From: Chondrus crispus
Lineage: Eukaryota; Rhodophyta; Florideophyceae; Gigartinales; Gigartinaceae
NCBI RefSeq assembly: GCF_000350225.1
Contig: NW_005178804.1
Span: 213,667 to 277,666 of the forward strand
Length of the DNA: 64,000 bases
Direction: 5' to 3'
Position numbers and translations under genes: made by a program
Notes under the pieces: generated by a model
What the model saw: only the letters and a program-made list of their open reading frames with translations
What the model was told of the DNA's origin: nothing
The model's database searches: none
Part shown: piece by piece, positions 48,620 through 62,049 of the stretch
How positions within the stretch are numbered: position 1 is the first letter of the stretch
Layout: every line of letters begins with the position of its first letter

Positions 48620-49785
48620 GGCGTTCTGGCATGGTTAAGACGAAAATACCATGCTTCCTTCTCCGTCGGAGCACTCGGACGATAGTGCCACCCGTAAACG
48701 TCCGGGTGTGGCCTTCCTCGCAAGTCCGAAGTGCCCCGGGGTCTTCCTTCCATACCCCGTCTACCACCTGTTACCAACCCTACCGAACCAGCCTTCCATC
48801 CGGGCTACCATTCTTCTTGGGTAGCCCGTCGATACCCCTTGCTCGATGAGCTACAAGACAAATCCATTCGTGAACATCCTTCCTTATTTGCCTCTTCCCA
48901 GTGGTTCTCCTCCGTGGGCGTCCGCGATGTTGCCGACATCGAACATAGTTTTGCAGACGGCGCCGGCATGTTACACGGTCAACTGCCCCTACAAGCCATT
49001 CGCACTTTTGACCGGCGCGCCCGCATTGCCATTCCTACATCCATCCTTCGTCCCTCCTCTCCACGCGGCCGTCGCACATTGTTCCTGCGATTCATGGACA
49101 TTGTACTCGCCCGGCTTGACCTCCATTTGACCGACGCCCTTATTCCTCCTTCCTTCAGCTGCGACACGTGGAAATTCCGCACGGAGGGGAAGCGCAATTA
49201 TCTTGACAGCCTCCTCAGTTGGACCCGGGGTGGCCCCGTACTGGAAGCGGACCGCTTATGGCATAACCAATTGACAGTGACGAATGACGTAATGTCGTGA
49301 ACGAGTGCGATTCTAACTGTTAATTTCCGGCGCATGAAACGCGGGAATCTCTTCTTCTTCCAACACACTGTCCGGTACGAGCGCAAAATGAGATCGGACA
49401 CGGGATACTTCCTTGCATACCAAATGATCGAGGCGGGGAGATCGAGCGGTCACACTACGTCGACCGATACCAGCAGCTTCACTCATGGTGGGGTTAATTT
49501 GAAGTTTGCCAAGGATTTTGGGCGGAATTGGGCCCCATCCTTACATACTTCGGGAGCCACCTGAACAACCCCCGACACGGATTGTGGGTTATCTTCATGA
49601 CCGACTGGTGCGTGAAGGTCGCTGGCACCTTGCTTTCGGAGGCGTATGATTGTTGGCGTCTATGGTACCTTCCCCCGAAGCTCGTTGAGCTCATGCGCCT
49701 TCTGGATTACACTGTCTCCTTGGGTGGCGCCAACACCGACCTCGAGTTGCACTCACTGCTCGACAAGATTGAGCAGATCGACTGA
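48620..49785 (+). other. Antisense open-frame zone in gypsy element 2
   Basis: Open frames on the plus strand, opposite to gag-pol, cover most of this stretch; the longest is 189 codons (48731-49300). The reading has varied, protein-like composition (for example FLRFMDIVLARLDLHL). It matches no family I know. Antisense extra frames between pol and the 3' LTR are known from some plant Ty3/gypsy lineages. It appears broken in a few places. Confidence 0.5.
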
Positions 49786-49789
49786 GATA

Positions 49790-52700
49790 GCGTCCCCTCT
49801 TACAACTCTTCCCGCTCCTTCGCAAAGCGACGTCCCTCCTTTTCTCCCGTACGTAGCCACAGCGCGGCGAATGACTTCGTCTGGTTTAGCCCCTGGACGT
49901 CGACTTTGTGCTCATCCTCAGAAGCTCGACTGAGTCGACAATTCGGGAATCAAAAAGCCGTCGCATCTCCGTAGCTCCAGGCAGGCCTTCATCCTTCCTA
50001 GTCTTCAGGCTTTCCCGATGCCTATTTCCACGTCTCCGCGAGAGAAGGTACCAGTTCCTCCACAGTGGTTACCCGCTCTGTAGTTACCAGATCGTTGACC
50101 GATCTCAATCCCTTCCTGTCCTTGCTTCATTGACGCTTGTACACCAGAGTGTGTATAGTTGCTTGCAAGTCGATAGATTTGTAACTTCCTTCCTCTGTGC
50201 TTTCGCATATGGGCGGTAGCTACACACTTTTTTTTGTAAGGCCCTGGCAGTAGTCAAATCTTTATCCGACTTTCTTTCCCTTTGCTGGCCTGTCAATGCC
50301 TTCCTCCACATCACCGTTGCACGTCTACGTGACATACCCTTCGTCCAAATCGTCCTGCTAGTTTCTCCCTTTCATATTGGCGACTTCAATCCGTTCTCGG
50401 GGCCTTTTTTGATAAAGCTCACTATTGTCTGCTTTGGTCAGGCGGGGGGGTTCCGGAATTTCAACAAATAAATATGGGTCATTGCGGTGTTAGAGCTTTC
50501 ATTCGAGCTCGTCGACCTCAAATGTCACCACAATTTTGAGCTCTACTCGGCAGTCCCGTCAATTTCAGGCGACCACGTAGCCCTTCATCTCTTCCCACGG
50601 ACTCGTAAGCTTCCTGCGCGTTTTTCTTTTCTTTTCAAACGTCCCTTCTCACTCCCTTTTTTGAAATAGCGCGATGTGGTCGTCTCGAGCAGGTCGAACC
50701 GCACACTTGGCGTCTTTGCAGTGCCGTTTCGTCTGTGTTCGCCATTGTTAGTCAGGGCTGGCGGTATCCTCTTCTTCACCGACGGGGAATGGTCACGTGC
50801 GAAAAGCCCCTGTACTTGTCCCAAGCGAAAACGAACGTGATCGGAAACTGCGTCAATGGATTGTGACACCTCATTCCCAGGGGTATGAGAAAAATACTCG
50901 GGGTCCGAGAAAGTTCCCTCCGGGGAGCCTCGGTTTGAGGGTCTGTTGTTGCCAGCGACCTGTTTGGTTCTGTATTATGTCCCGTTTGAGCTCGTCAAGG
51001 CGTTCCTCAGGGTGCCTTCCGTGCGGCTCTGTTGAGCTCTTTTAGCTCGTCGGGTCAGGGTCACTTCCCTCAAATTCTCTTTTTCTTTTTCCATTTAGAC
51101 CCCTCACGGACCTTCGGCTGTCCTCAAATTCTCCTCCTTCACGAGAGGAACGTTGTTCCGGGGTCTCTGCGTCTTCTGGCGGAACGGCACAACAAGTTAC
51201 TTTTCCTTCTTCTCTCCCTTTTCTTTAGGTCTGCACGCAGCGCAACCGAGGTCATCAGACGTAGCCGAAATGATTGTATATCGTACCCGGATGGTCTGTT
51301 ACGACTGATGTGAGAGGGGCAGCGTGCGTTGCTCGTGGGGCAAGGGTGGAGTTGCGCCGTAGACAGTGTTTTGGGGGATCAATGTCTCGGATAGGAGGTT
51401 TGTGGCAATAATATGCTAGACGTTGTTGTATCATCGATAATGAGGTAATGGATGTGGGTCGCGAGGCGTTGCGGCTGTGACGGGTGAGGGGTCATTTCCG
51501 TGATTCTTGTCCTTTCTTTGGGGAGGTTCTGTGAGACGACGTCCTCGAAGGTGAGCCTGCATTCCTCATGACCAATTTCGTCCTCTCCGCCTTCCGATTT
51601 CTCATCTTACGTGCGGAGGGAAAAACTCCCCTGGTGTCGACGACCGCGTCTCCATTTGGACGCTCCCTACTTCTAGAGCCATCTATCGCCCGTGCGCGTC
51701 GCGTCCCGGGCTTAGGCGCACGTGCATCCTCCTCGCTCGTCCCTCATGGTATATAAAAATAGTAGCGTCAAGAGATTGACGAAAAGTGATCAGTAGGAGT
51801 CTCCTCTTCTCGAGTGGACCTCAAAAATGTCGATCCGGTTTCCGAGGTGGGGCCGGTGCGTCGCAAGTTCATTCGTCTGACGGGAGAAAGTCCCGCTTCA
51901 GTCTGTCACGCGGTTAAAGTGTTCACGGGTCGTGTTAACGTGTCTTACGTCGTCGACCCATCTCTTCCCCTTTTTCGATTAACCTCTTCTTCGTTCTTCC
52001 TTAGCGCTTGTAGGCTTGCTGATAGGTGTAGGCCGTGCCAGGTTGTGTCGTCGACGTCTCAAACTAAGGAAATAAAAACAAAAACAAAACAGAGATAGAA
52101 ATGGAAAAAGACCAAACAACTGAAAAGCAAGCGGTTGATCCTCTTGGTGACGACGTCGCGCGGATTTTCGTCATCATCATAGACAACGAAAAATGAGGAA
52201 ACTATTCCCCCACCTCTTGCAGTACATGTCCGCACGTTGACTCAGGCGGTTCATGGTGCTAAACCGACCGACAATCGCCGCCTTCGCTTGTGCAACGAGC
52301 TTCCACACCTCGAGGAGTGACTTGCTCGTCGGCGTCCGCCATGGAGGATCGTTTTCCTGTCTCCACATAAAAAAGTAAACGGGACAGAACCCAAAATGGA
52401 AACAAAAAGGAGCAAAACACCCTAGAAAACAAGTGACGGTTCGTTATGAATCAAGTTGTGTGTGAGTCGCTCGCGTGCAGGAGACATGGAGCGGATTAGG
52501 GAACGAGGTCGATCGGCGATGACGGAGCGACAGCCACGACCTCCTTGAGCGTCCATCCTCGTAACTACGGGCCTGTCGTAGACAGTAATTCTTCCCTGCT
52601 CGACGAGCATTAGTCCGTTGATCTGTTAAGCTCAGTCAGCGTCAGGTCCGTTGGTCTGGACTTGGTCGCAGATCGACTTCGTGGTGCGTATCGTCGGCTG

Positions 52701-53140
52701 TGGCCGGCGAAAACAAATTTGCAGCAACTCCATCCCTTTCTTGATTTGGATTAAAATTTCGCGTCATCTCCTTTGTCCCACATCTGCTCGCGCACCATTG
52801 CCTTGTGTCCCATCGTAAAAAACCTCGTAACATTTTCCTCTCAAGTTCCTACGGACGGGTGCGAATCCCTGATCCAAACGTCACTTCACGTGCGCACCAC
52901 TGCGACGCGTGATCATATGTAATTTGAGCATTGTCTCCACCTGAGACTACAATAACTTCCTCATTTCTTGACAGGGCGACACTCGCCGCTCTTTCCATGT
53001 GCGGGGGGGCGACGCAGACTTGCCTATCTCACTTTATATCTCCTTCTCGTCATCCCCTATGATCCCTACGACTACGACTACCCTTGTTTTCTAACTTCGC
53101 GCTGCGTCTCACGGTACCTATTCCGACTTGACAACCCTCT
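49790..53140. other. Long non-coding part of gypsy element 2
   Basis: About 3.3 kb between the antisense zone and the chromodomain. The plus strand is rich in CTT/TTC pyrimidine runs. No convincing frame on either strand and no recognisable repeat. Confidence 0.55.
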
Positions 53141-56100
53141 GACAGAGGCTACCTCGCTTGTGCGCGCGCGACTTGCGGCGGCAAGGGTAACTTTTTTCTT
53201 CGGAAATATCTTACAACTGCGCTGCGCGGCAATGATGCGACTGGTTCCCTCGTCGCATCCTTCGTCTCATATCCATACCATTTCACCTTGAGGATTAATT
53301 CCTCATCTCGATACCCGTGATCGATGATCTTTTCTATCACTTACTCGGCGTTCTCATTTTAATTCTCCCGTCTGGGGTTAATTTCTTCCCCCTCCTGAAG
53401 ATTCTGCGACTCCTCCAACTCTTCTGAATTATTTGTCCTCTGTAGGTCTTGCGGTATCTCCACTAGTTTCGACTGACAACATCTTCCTCGTCCTCTAACA
53501 TCTGCGCTCGCGTGAGAGGACCATCCTCACTCTCCATCGCGTCGCGTTCTTGATTTCCCTCGCGTCCGCTGAGGAACTGTAGAGCCTGTCGTAGGCCTGA
53601 TATCGGCCCCTGTTCCATCGGACTTGGGGCAATTTCTACTCGATCTCGCGAAACGCGTTCCTCTTGATCGCCAATGGCGATTACTACCGTGTTGCTATAT
53701 GATTGTTTGACGGCGTACGGGCCAGTGGCCACTTGTGCAAGCTTGTGTTTAGGTTCTGTAGCGGTGCCTTGTTCCTTCCGAATGAACACATAGGACCCTA
53801 CAAGTATGTCGTACTTCGGCTGGCGAGGCCTCGCATCGAAGTTTCGCTTGTATCTGGCCTGTTTCTTGCGTAAGCTCTTATTCGCGATCCTCATCAGACT
53901 TCACAACCATGATTGCCACTTGAGGTAGTAGGGTCGCGGGGAACTAAATCGTTCCAAATGCGTCTGCGCTTGCAGCGCGAGACTTCTCGGTGCCCGAGAT
54001 AGTACCAGCTCAAAAGGGGCAATGTTCGTAGTTCGATGAACTTGTGTGTTGTAGGCGAACGTCACAGCGCCGCTAAATAAATCCCAATGCTTCGGATGAT
54101 CTCCGATATACTTCCGTAACGCGGAAAGTATAGTTCGATTAAATCTTTTCACTTGGCCGTTGGCTTGCGGGTGGTACGTAGTCGTGAAGACGTTTCGAAT
54201 GCCAAGAATTCGACAAATATTCTGAAAGTACTTGGCGGTGAACTGCGTCCCGTTGTCGGACAGCAGCTTCACCGGGGGTCTATAAATGAAAACCCAGCTG
54301 TGTACGAAGGCTTGCGCAATGTGCGCAGCGGAAATTTTCTTCAACGGTACGGTCCCTACCAGCTTCGAATAGCTGTCGCTGATTACTAAAATGTACCGGT
54401 TGCCTCGACTTGTGGTGATAAGCTCCCCGAGGATATCAATCGCGACAAATTCCAGAGGAGCGTTTGGCGTAAACAGCTGCATCTCCTTCGCGTTCTTCCT
54501 GAGCTTCACCCTTTCTCGCGCGCAATCCGCGCAGTTCCTGGCTACCGCGTAGCAATCCAGCGCCATTGCGTGCCAATAAAACGATCTTCTCAAGGTCTTA
54601 TACAGTTTCCTGCCTCTTGGGTGCCCTACTGATTTAGCATAATGGTTCAACCCTAGGACACGGTCCTTCAGCGATTGTGGTATTGCCACTTGTACGAACT
54701 CCGCAGAGATTCGACATAACGTTCCTTCAAATTCCTCGGCCTCCGTTGTAAACGACTTCGTTCTTCCTTCTTCCATTTCTTCCTTGATTTTGTTGCAGAG
54801 AGAGTTGACGGCTTGCTCGCGAAGAAGCTCCTCCGGAGTGACGGCTTGAAATTGATCGAGCCAGTCCGAGACGGCCCCCCTCTCAAGAGCGAGGAGGTCG
54901 TCCAACTTGTCGAAATAGTCGTCTTCGGATTCTGCAGTATCGGCATGTTCGGCCATGAAGCACGGGATTTCGTCGTCGATTTCATCGACTGCTTCTCCTA
55001 CCGTTAGCAACCTCGACAGAGCATCCGCCTGACTGTTAGCCTTCCCGGTTTTGTACTTGATTTCAAAATCGAATTCCGAGAGGCGAAGCCTCCATCGGAT
55101 TAAACGTCCACACTTGGGTACGTTACATTCATCAACCACCTTAGCGAGGCATGGTCGGTATGCACTATGAAGTGTTCTCCATACAAAAATGGTCTCAGGG
55201 TTTGGACGGCCCAAATCACCGCCAAACATTCCTTTTCTGATACAGAATAATTTTTCTCGGTTGCCGCCAACGTTTTAGAAAAGAACCCGATGGGTTTTCG
55301 TTGTGCATCCGGGTGCGTTTGAAATAACGCAGCACCAATTTGATAATCACTTGCGTCGGTATCTACCGAGTACGGAAGGTCCTTCTTTGGTAACGCTAGC
55401 ACCGGTGCTGCTAAGATGGCTTCCTTGAGCTTGTGAAAAGCTCTTTCGCACGGTTCGTCGAATCCTTCCAGCCGGACCGGTTGTCCCTTCTTCAACAATT
55501 GATTGAGTGGATGTGCGATTTTCGCATAATGTGGGACGAACCTGCGGTATACATTGCAAAGTCCCAGGAAGCTTCTGAGCTGTGTCTGCGTTTGAGGGTA
55601 CCCCACTTGTTCCAAAGCGGCGATCGGCGCAGCATTGACTTTTAGCGTACCTGGCCGAACGACGTGGCCTAGGTACTTGATCTTTTCGACGAAAAATTCG
55701 CACTTGCTAAGCTTGAGCTTCACGCCTGCCTTCTCCAATACAGACAGTGTTTCATCAACATGAACAATGTGTTCTTCCCAAGACTTGCTAAATATGATGA
55801 TATCATCAAGATACACCAAGCATGGCTTCCATCGGAACGGAGAGAGCAGGATACCCATGGCTCTCTGAAACGTTTCCGGCGCATTGGTAAGCCCGAAGGG
55901 CATTCTTGAGAACCTGTAGAGACCCGACTGACATGAAAAAGCTGTCTTGTCGCGGTCGCACTCGGGAATAGGCATCTGCCAATATCCGGAGATAGCGTCC
56001 AACGCGCAGAAGACCTTGGTGTCACCAAGCGAGTCCAGGCACTCGTCCATCCTTGGTAAACGGTACGTGTCCTTTATGGTAACCGCGTTTAACAGGCGGT

Positions 56101-58236
56101 AATCAACGCAAAAGCCCATCAATCCGTCCGGCTTGGGCACCAACAAAACGGGCGACGCCCATTTTGACTGCGTCGGTTCGATGAATCCTGCTTCTAACAT
56201 CTTCTGCACTTCTGCCTCTTCTACTTCTCGAGCTTTCGGTCCCGCTCGATAGGGGGCTTGTGAGATGGGCCTGGTCTACGGGGCCAACTCAATCCGATGG
56301 ACCGTGGTTTTGATCTCTCCGAGAGTCCCGTCCCACATGCGTGAGTACTTCTTCAACATCTGACGGAATCTTTCGCGCAGCCGGTCCGGCACGTGGCTCA
56401 GGTCGAGTTCCTCCACTTCCGGCGGTGGGGGCTCGATCCGTCGTTCTGGCTTCGTAGATACCGTCGCGGGGAGCTCGCCCGACCGTTCCTACAGCTGGTC
56501 CTCGCGGCCTTGTCCCGAAGATGTATATCTTCTGTCGCCCTTAGGCGACTTGGTAGAATTAATAAAAATTTCTCCTGTCTTCTCTTGAACTCCAAGCACT
56601 TCTCCGATTGTAGTCTTGCTTTCCAACACGGCCCTTGGGTGGGGTAGGAGCTCTGCTACCACTTGACCCTTCTGAACCCTGACAGGATACGGTCTAAATT
56701 TCGCCACTAATAAGCGAAATGGTCTGTCAGGCTCCACTTCAGCCACCCCGTTTGAACTCACCAACCCATGCTTGTCGTACAGAGGCGAGTAGGGCTGGAC
56801 CACGACGGGACCGTTTCTTTTTGAAACGCATTGGACTACTTGTTGCGTCCCTGGTTCAATCGTCGTCGCCTTAGCCACTTTCACCTTCGGGGATATCCTT
56901 TCCCCTTTTCCATCTTCCTCGTCCCCTCCCTGAACGAGAGTCCGTTTCCCTTATCTCAGCGAGAATTTTCGCAAAATCGGAACCTCCGAAAAATCCACCA
57001 ACTCCACCTTTTTCTTCCGGGGGTAAATAGCTTCTACGAACCGATCACAATAGTTCGCGCCTAGAATTAGCGGCACGGCGAGTTTCTCGCATACTATAAA
57101 TTAGGCTGTGGCCACAAATCGCCCAACCCTCACAGGCATCTTCATCGTGCCAACTGTGCGAAGCGGCCTGTTATTTGCATCGCCGATGTCTTCCGTAGGT
57201 CCAAAGGATACAAGGGCTTCCAATCCTGCGGGAAGCTCGGATTTCTGAATCAGGTTCGGGGCAGCGCCGGTGTCCAACACGGACAGTACACGGCTCATCA
57301 GCCCGAACGTCCGTCCAATGTCTGCGAAGACCATATAATTCTTCCTGGCAAGGACTAAATTTTTCTCCGGACACTCCCTTCGCTTGACCCTGTACCAGGG
57401 GCATCGGACTTGTTCCAGCAGGTCGTCCTTGCCTCGGCGCAAAATCGTTTTAACCCGTACGGGTTCCTTCGGCTCGTCGACAACTCATTACCTCCTCATC
57501 GAGGACTGCCTTCTTTTCCGGAGTTGGGGAACGGGACGAAGTCCCGGACATCGTTCGCTCGCCACATGTCTCTCCTTCAAATTTATTGGGGATTCGCCCC
57601 TTCAGTTTCCCTGTCGCTGCGGGTTCCGCCTCACTTCTGACGATGGACCCGCGGCCGGCCTTCCTGAAGGTTGGTTCGAATCTTCTGTAGGGGCACTTGG
57701 CGTGCTCGCAGTCTGCGATTCGAACCACTTCTTGACTTTCAGGTAGCTCGTCGACGGAATTCCTAGCCTCTCCATCGGGGACGTCGCCTCGTAGTTTCCT
57801 AGAACTCGGTGCATCTCTCGGAACGAGAGCTGGCACGTGGCCGCCCCATGCCTCTTCTCATAGCAGTGATAGCATATGAAGCCGTGCTTCTTCTGAGGGT
57901 ACGGAGACCTCGGCGGTCCACGGGCTGGCGGCCTTCCCGACCAGCCCAGTCTCTGGAAAGTCGTACCCCTGTCTTCCATCGAAATTCTTGGCGCTGGCGT
58001 GTTACTACGCCCTCGGAACGCGGATACGGGGTCCGTAGCTTTCGTATACGTGCTTTCCGTACGCGCGTGCGTCAGTACGGTAGACGGGCCGCTCGGGTCT
58101 TCTTCTCCATATCCATTCCCTTCCGACGTACTAATAAAATCGCCCTCGGCGATAAGCGCACCTCCGTAACCATTTTCACCTTGATTAGGAGAGCTCAATT
58201 CTTCTGACCCAGAAAGTGACTCGGCCAGGTGGGCAG

Positions 58237-59282
58237 TGTAGTGCAATACGCACCTGAAAAGGGGGGTGAAAAGAAAGGAAAATATTTGGATATGAAAAGT
58301 AGTCCGGGTTGGGGGACACACGTGTGAATAACTGCACAGTTTTAATTTTTAATTATTTTATTTTATTTAGTTTAATTAGTTGGCATTAATTTTGCTGACA
58401 CTAGATTAGATCTAGGATCTAGCGCCGCGAGCTACTGTAGTGGCTCCGGCGGGGCGATATATACCTTAGCCCTCTGACCACCAAGTCAGTAAAGGTAACC
58501 CAAGTTGCCAGAGTTGAATGTCGCCTTGGTCGAAGTCCGTCTCTACCAAGACGCTCCCTTTTACCTAAGCCTACGGCATCCTTTGCTCTCGGGAGTTCCC
58601 TTTTCCTTTTACTTTATTTCCCTATTCATTTCTACCTCTACCTCTATATTTCCCTTAATTGTGTTGGTTCCACTGGAGTTGGTTGCGACCGATCCGGTGT
58701 AGGTGTTTTAGCCATCGGGAAACACGTTGTGTAGCGCTGCTACTGTTTCAAGTTCCGTCGGAAGGCTGTTGCGACGACGCCTCCGTCGGAGGTCTTACTG
58801 TATAAGACAGAGTTGGTACCACCTACCGCGATTGCGATCGCGCTGGTGAGGGTGTTTTTGGCCATCCGGCAACACGTCGGTAGTAGCGTTGCTACACGGT
58901 TACGATCCCGTCGGGTAGTGCTGAACAAGCCCCTGTCGAAGACGTTGAATTATACCCAAGGTGTTGAAGACGCTCGCCGAGCATTGGCCTTACAACCCAG
59001 CGAACCGCGGTTACATCCTCGTAGACAAGCCCTACCCGCACTCGTCGAGCACTCAAGTCTTCACAAGTCTCTACCACCATTATCCTCTCGGGCCGGGCAT
59101 CTTTCCTTACCGTCCCCTCAGTGGAGTTGAGCTACCGTGGGCCGCAAGCCCACACAAGTGGAAAGGGAATCTCGAACGCTCCGTAGCGCGTACCATCGGC
59201 AGTGGTTGTTGCTGTTGTTGTTTTATTCTTTTTGTTTGACCGTCGGACTGTGTTCGCGGCCTGCCAGGCACATTGCACTACA
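58237..59282 (+). mobile_element. Solo LTR nested in the gag region of gypsy element 2
   Basis: 1,046 bp beginning TGTAGTGCAATACG and ending CACATTGCACTACA, flanked by exact GGCAG copies (58232-58236, 59283-59287). It belongs to the same family as the 940-bp LTRs but is inverted and clearly diverged from them. So it came from another family member, inserted after element 2, and lost its body by LTR-LTR recombination. Confidence 0.92.
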
Positions 59283-61063
59283 GGCAGCGACGCGTATTTT
59301 TCGAACGAGATGCGGGGGCGTCTGCCTGCTCCCCTTCGTCAGCGTCGCTGGCGCCTGAATGGTGACCCTCTTGGTCTTCCTTCCCTGGGCGCGGCTCGCC
59401 GAGCCATGCGCCTTCGCATAATTGACTAACCGTAAAAATGAAATGTCCCGATTATCTTGGCGGTACTGGAACACCATGGGCTTGACGCTCGAATCAATCC
59501 CCTCGATGAACATAGTTATCTGCTCTTCCATGGAATAGACATTCCCAGATCGGTTGCTCGCGTCTGTTAGGCGGATGTAAAATTCCATCTCGTCTTCAGA
59601 CGGCCGTTGCTGGACTTCTCGCAATGCGAGCATGGCTTGGCGGATCGCCTCATCGGTGGCGAAATTCCTTAACAGCCACTGTACGGCCTCTGGCCAGACG
59701 GATATTTCCCGTGATGGGACCCGGCCGTCTGTGACACAGAAGTATACTGTCTGAGGGCGATACCGCTAAGAAATTCAGGTAACAAGCGGATGGCCTGTCC
59801 CTCATTCTTTTCCTGTGTATCAAATTCCTGGACCAACTTAGTCAAAAAATCAATCACAAGGACTGCGTCCTCTCCTGAAAACGTATTGTCCCGCTTCACC
59901 TTCGGCGGTATGTCTCTCCTAATTTTCCGCAAGGCGGTCCGCCGAGAACTCGACAAATATGTCTGCGTGTTTCTCACACGGTACGTCCGGTACAATAACA
60001 ACTTCTTGAAGAGGTAGTTGGTCGGGTTCAGCTCCTCCAACTCCTCCCAACGCGGCCCGCGTCGCGTAGCGACGTCCTCTGGCTCAGCGTTCTTGTCTCT
60101 CCGCGAGGCGGACGAAGTGATCCCGCCCCGTCTGGATGTAATTTTCTTGCCCTGCGAAATTACGTTTCCTTCCTCTGAACGATGTTCGGAATCGCCGGCA
60201 TGGTTCGACGAACCGTCGTCACCATCTTCGGAAAGCCCTTTTGACTGTGACATTGAGTCTCGGTCCTCGGGCTCGTCACCACAGTGACTCTTGCTCCTGC
60301 GTCGCCGATTCTTCTTCGAAGTCTTCGACTTGGAACCCCGCTGTACAGCGCCCTTCTCCTCCTTCGATCGACGGTCGCCTTCTCGACCCGTAGGGAGCGG
60401 CTCTTGGTCCGGTTCCTGCGGTTCTCGGCTGGCGTCCTGCTCAAGATCCTTGAGACGTTGCGCGGCGCGGTCGAACCTATCATCGATGCTGAATTTCAAT
60501 TTGCCTAAGGACTCCAAAGCTGGATTCGCGTCGCGCCTTGAGTCCTTGACCGAAAGTTTCAATGAAGCGAGGACCTCTAGTTCGATACCTTTGATCCGGT
60601 CACTCTGGTCCTTCTCGACGAGATCCACACGAGCCGTCAGCTCTTCCAACGCGGTGTGGAACTCGGATGTTTACAACTCCAGTTGCTTCTGTATGAAGGC
60701 TAGTTCTGCCTCAAGAACTTTCTTCGTTTCTTGGCAAATTTCGCTGCTCATCTTCTCGAACTTGATTCCCAGGTTGTCCTTGTCGACTTCAATCCCCGTC
60801 GAGGGTTCTTGTACTTCAGGATCCGTAGCCGTATGGGCTTGGCTTCGGGAGCGAGGCCCTCGCGGGATCCTCCACACCCTCGCCGATCCAGTTCTGCTCC
60901 CCCCAGGACCGGCGCCACCGGGTGAGCTTGTCGACATTGGTCGTCGCAATTGACGAACCTAAACACAAAAAACGTAAACAAACAAAAATACTTCGAATCC
61001 TAAACTTGAATTCTAGGTCGGGTCTCCTGTACACCAAAGAATTCTAGGTCAGGAGACCACTTT

Positions 61064-62003
61064 TGTAGTGCAATGCGCCTGTCAGGCAGAGACCAAGGTC
61101 CGACGGTCCAACAAAAACGACAACTGCCAACCGCACAGCGCTACGGAGTGTTCGAAGCTTCTTGTCCTCTTTAAGCGGGTTTGCGGCCCGCAGTAGCTCG
61201 GATCCTTGATAGGGGGGCAAAGAGAAGGGCCCAGCCCGGGATCGGTAAATGGTGGTGGAGTCTTGTAAAGGCAACTGCTCGACGAGTTCGGAGGGGTGTC
61301 TAGGTAAACATGGTCCGATGGGTCGTAAATCCAAAGCTCGTAGAGCGCTTTGTACACCTTATACCCTTGATAAGGTCTTCGACGGGGACGTCGCAACGTA
61401 GCCCGACGGGATGAGGTCACAGTAGCAGCGCTACACTTTCGTGCTGCCCGATGGCAAGAAGCACCAACACCAGATCGGTCGCAACCAACTCCGATGGAAC
61501 CAACTCCGAGAAAAGCACCACTGGTGCACCAACACAGAAGCCCGATGGCAAATGACGTCGCGTTGCGGATCGCAATCCTACAAGGTGGGACCAACTCAAG
61601 ATTAAGGGAAATTAGAATAGGGAAATAAAGGAAAATTGATAAGGAAAAAGGGGACCCCCGAGCGCAAAGGATACCGTAGGCTAGAGTAGAAGGGAATGTC
61701 TTGTAAAAGACGGACTTCGACCAAGGCGATATCAAACTCTGGCAACTCGGGTTACCTTTACTGACTTGGTGGTCAATGGGCTAAGTTATATATCGCTCCG
61801 CCGAAGCCACTACAGTAGCTCGCGGCGCTAGACCCTAAATCTAATCTAATGTTAGCTAAATAATTGGTAACTAAATTAAAACAAATAATTAAAATAATAC
61901 TGTGCAAATATTCACACGTGTGTCCCCCAATCCGGACTACTTTGTCATACCTTATTGATTTCCTTTCGTTCCACCCCCCTGTAGAGCCCATTATTGCACT
62001 ACA
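61064..62003 (-). repeat. LTR of gypsy element 2 (5' side)
   Basis: 940 bp, about 99 percent identical to the 3' LTR by eye. Followed by target copy AAAAT. Confidence 0.93.
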
Positions 62004-62049
62004 AAATTTTTAGAAAGAAATGCACATTCAATGAAACGTACGCGAGAAA

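Larger units (their letters stand above)
47586..62003 (-). mobile_element. Ty3/gypsy LTR retrotransposon 2 (chromovirus), large, young, broken
   Basis: 14.4-kb fossil on the minus strand. LTRs 47586-48525 and 61064-62003 are both 940 bp and differ at about nine positions (about 1 percent), so the insertion is young. Target copies AAAAT (47581-47585, 62004-62008) are exact. A polypurine tract (minus strand AGGAGGGGGATA) abuts the 3' LTR; TGGTCTCCTGACC near the 5' LTR may be the primer site. Parts in order: gag with knuckle CYHCYEKRHGAATC (about 60.9-57.6 kb, interrupted by a solo LTR), protease with LDTGA (about 57.4-57.1), reverse transcriptase with YLDDI and RNase H (about 56.2-55.1), integrase (about 54.9-53.5), chromodomain (about 53.3-53.15). 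About 4.6 kb of extra DNA lies before the 3' LTR. A handful of breaks are present. Confidence 0.93.

Noticed and set aside
57665-57690. A GGTTCGAATC T-loop-like motif suggesting a tRNA gene
   Set aside because: No cloverleaf can be built around it and it lies inside the gag region of gypsy element 2.
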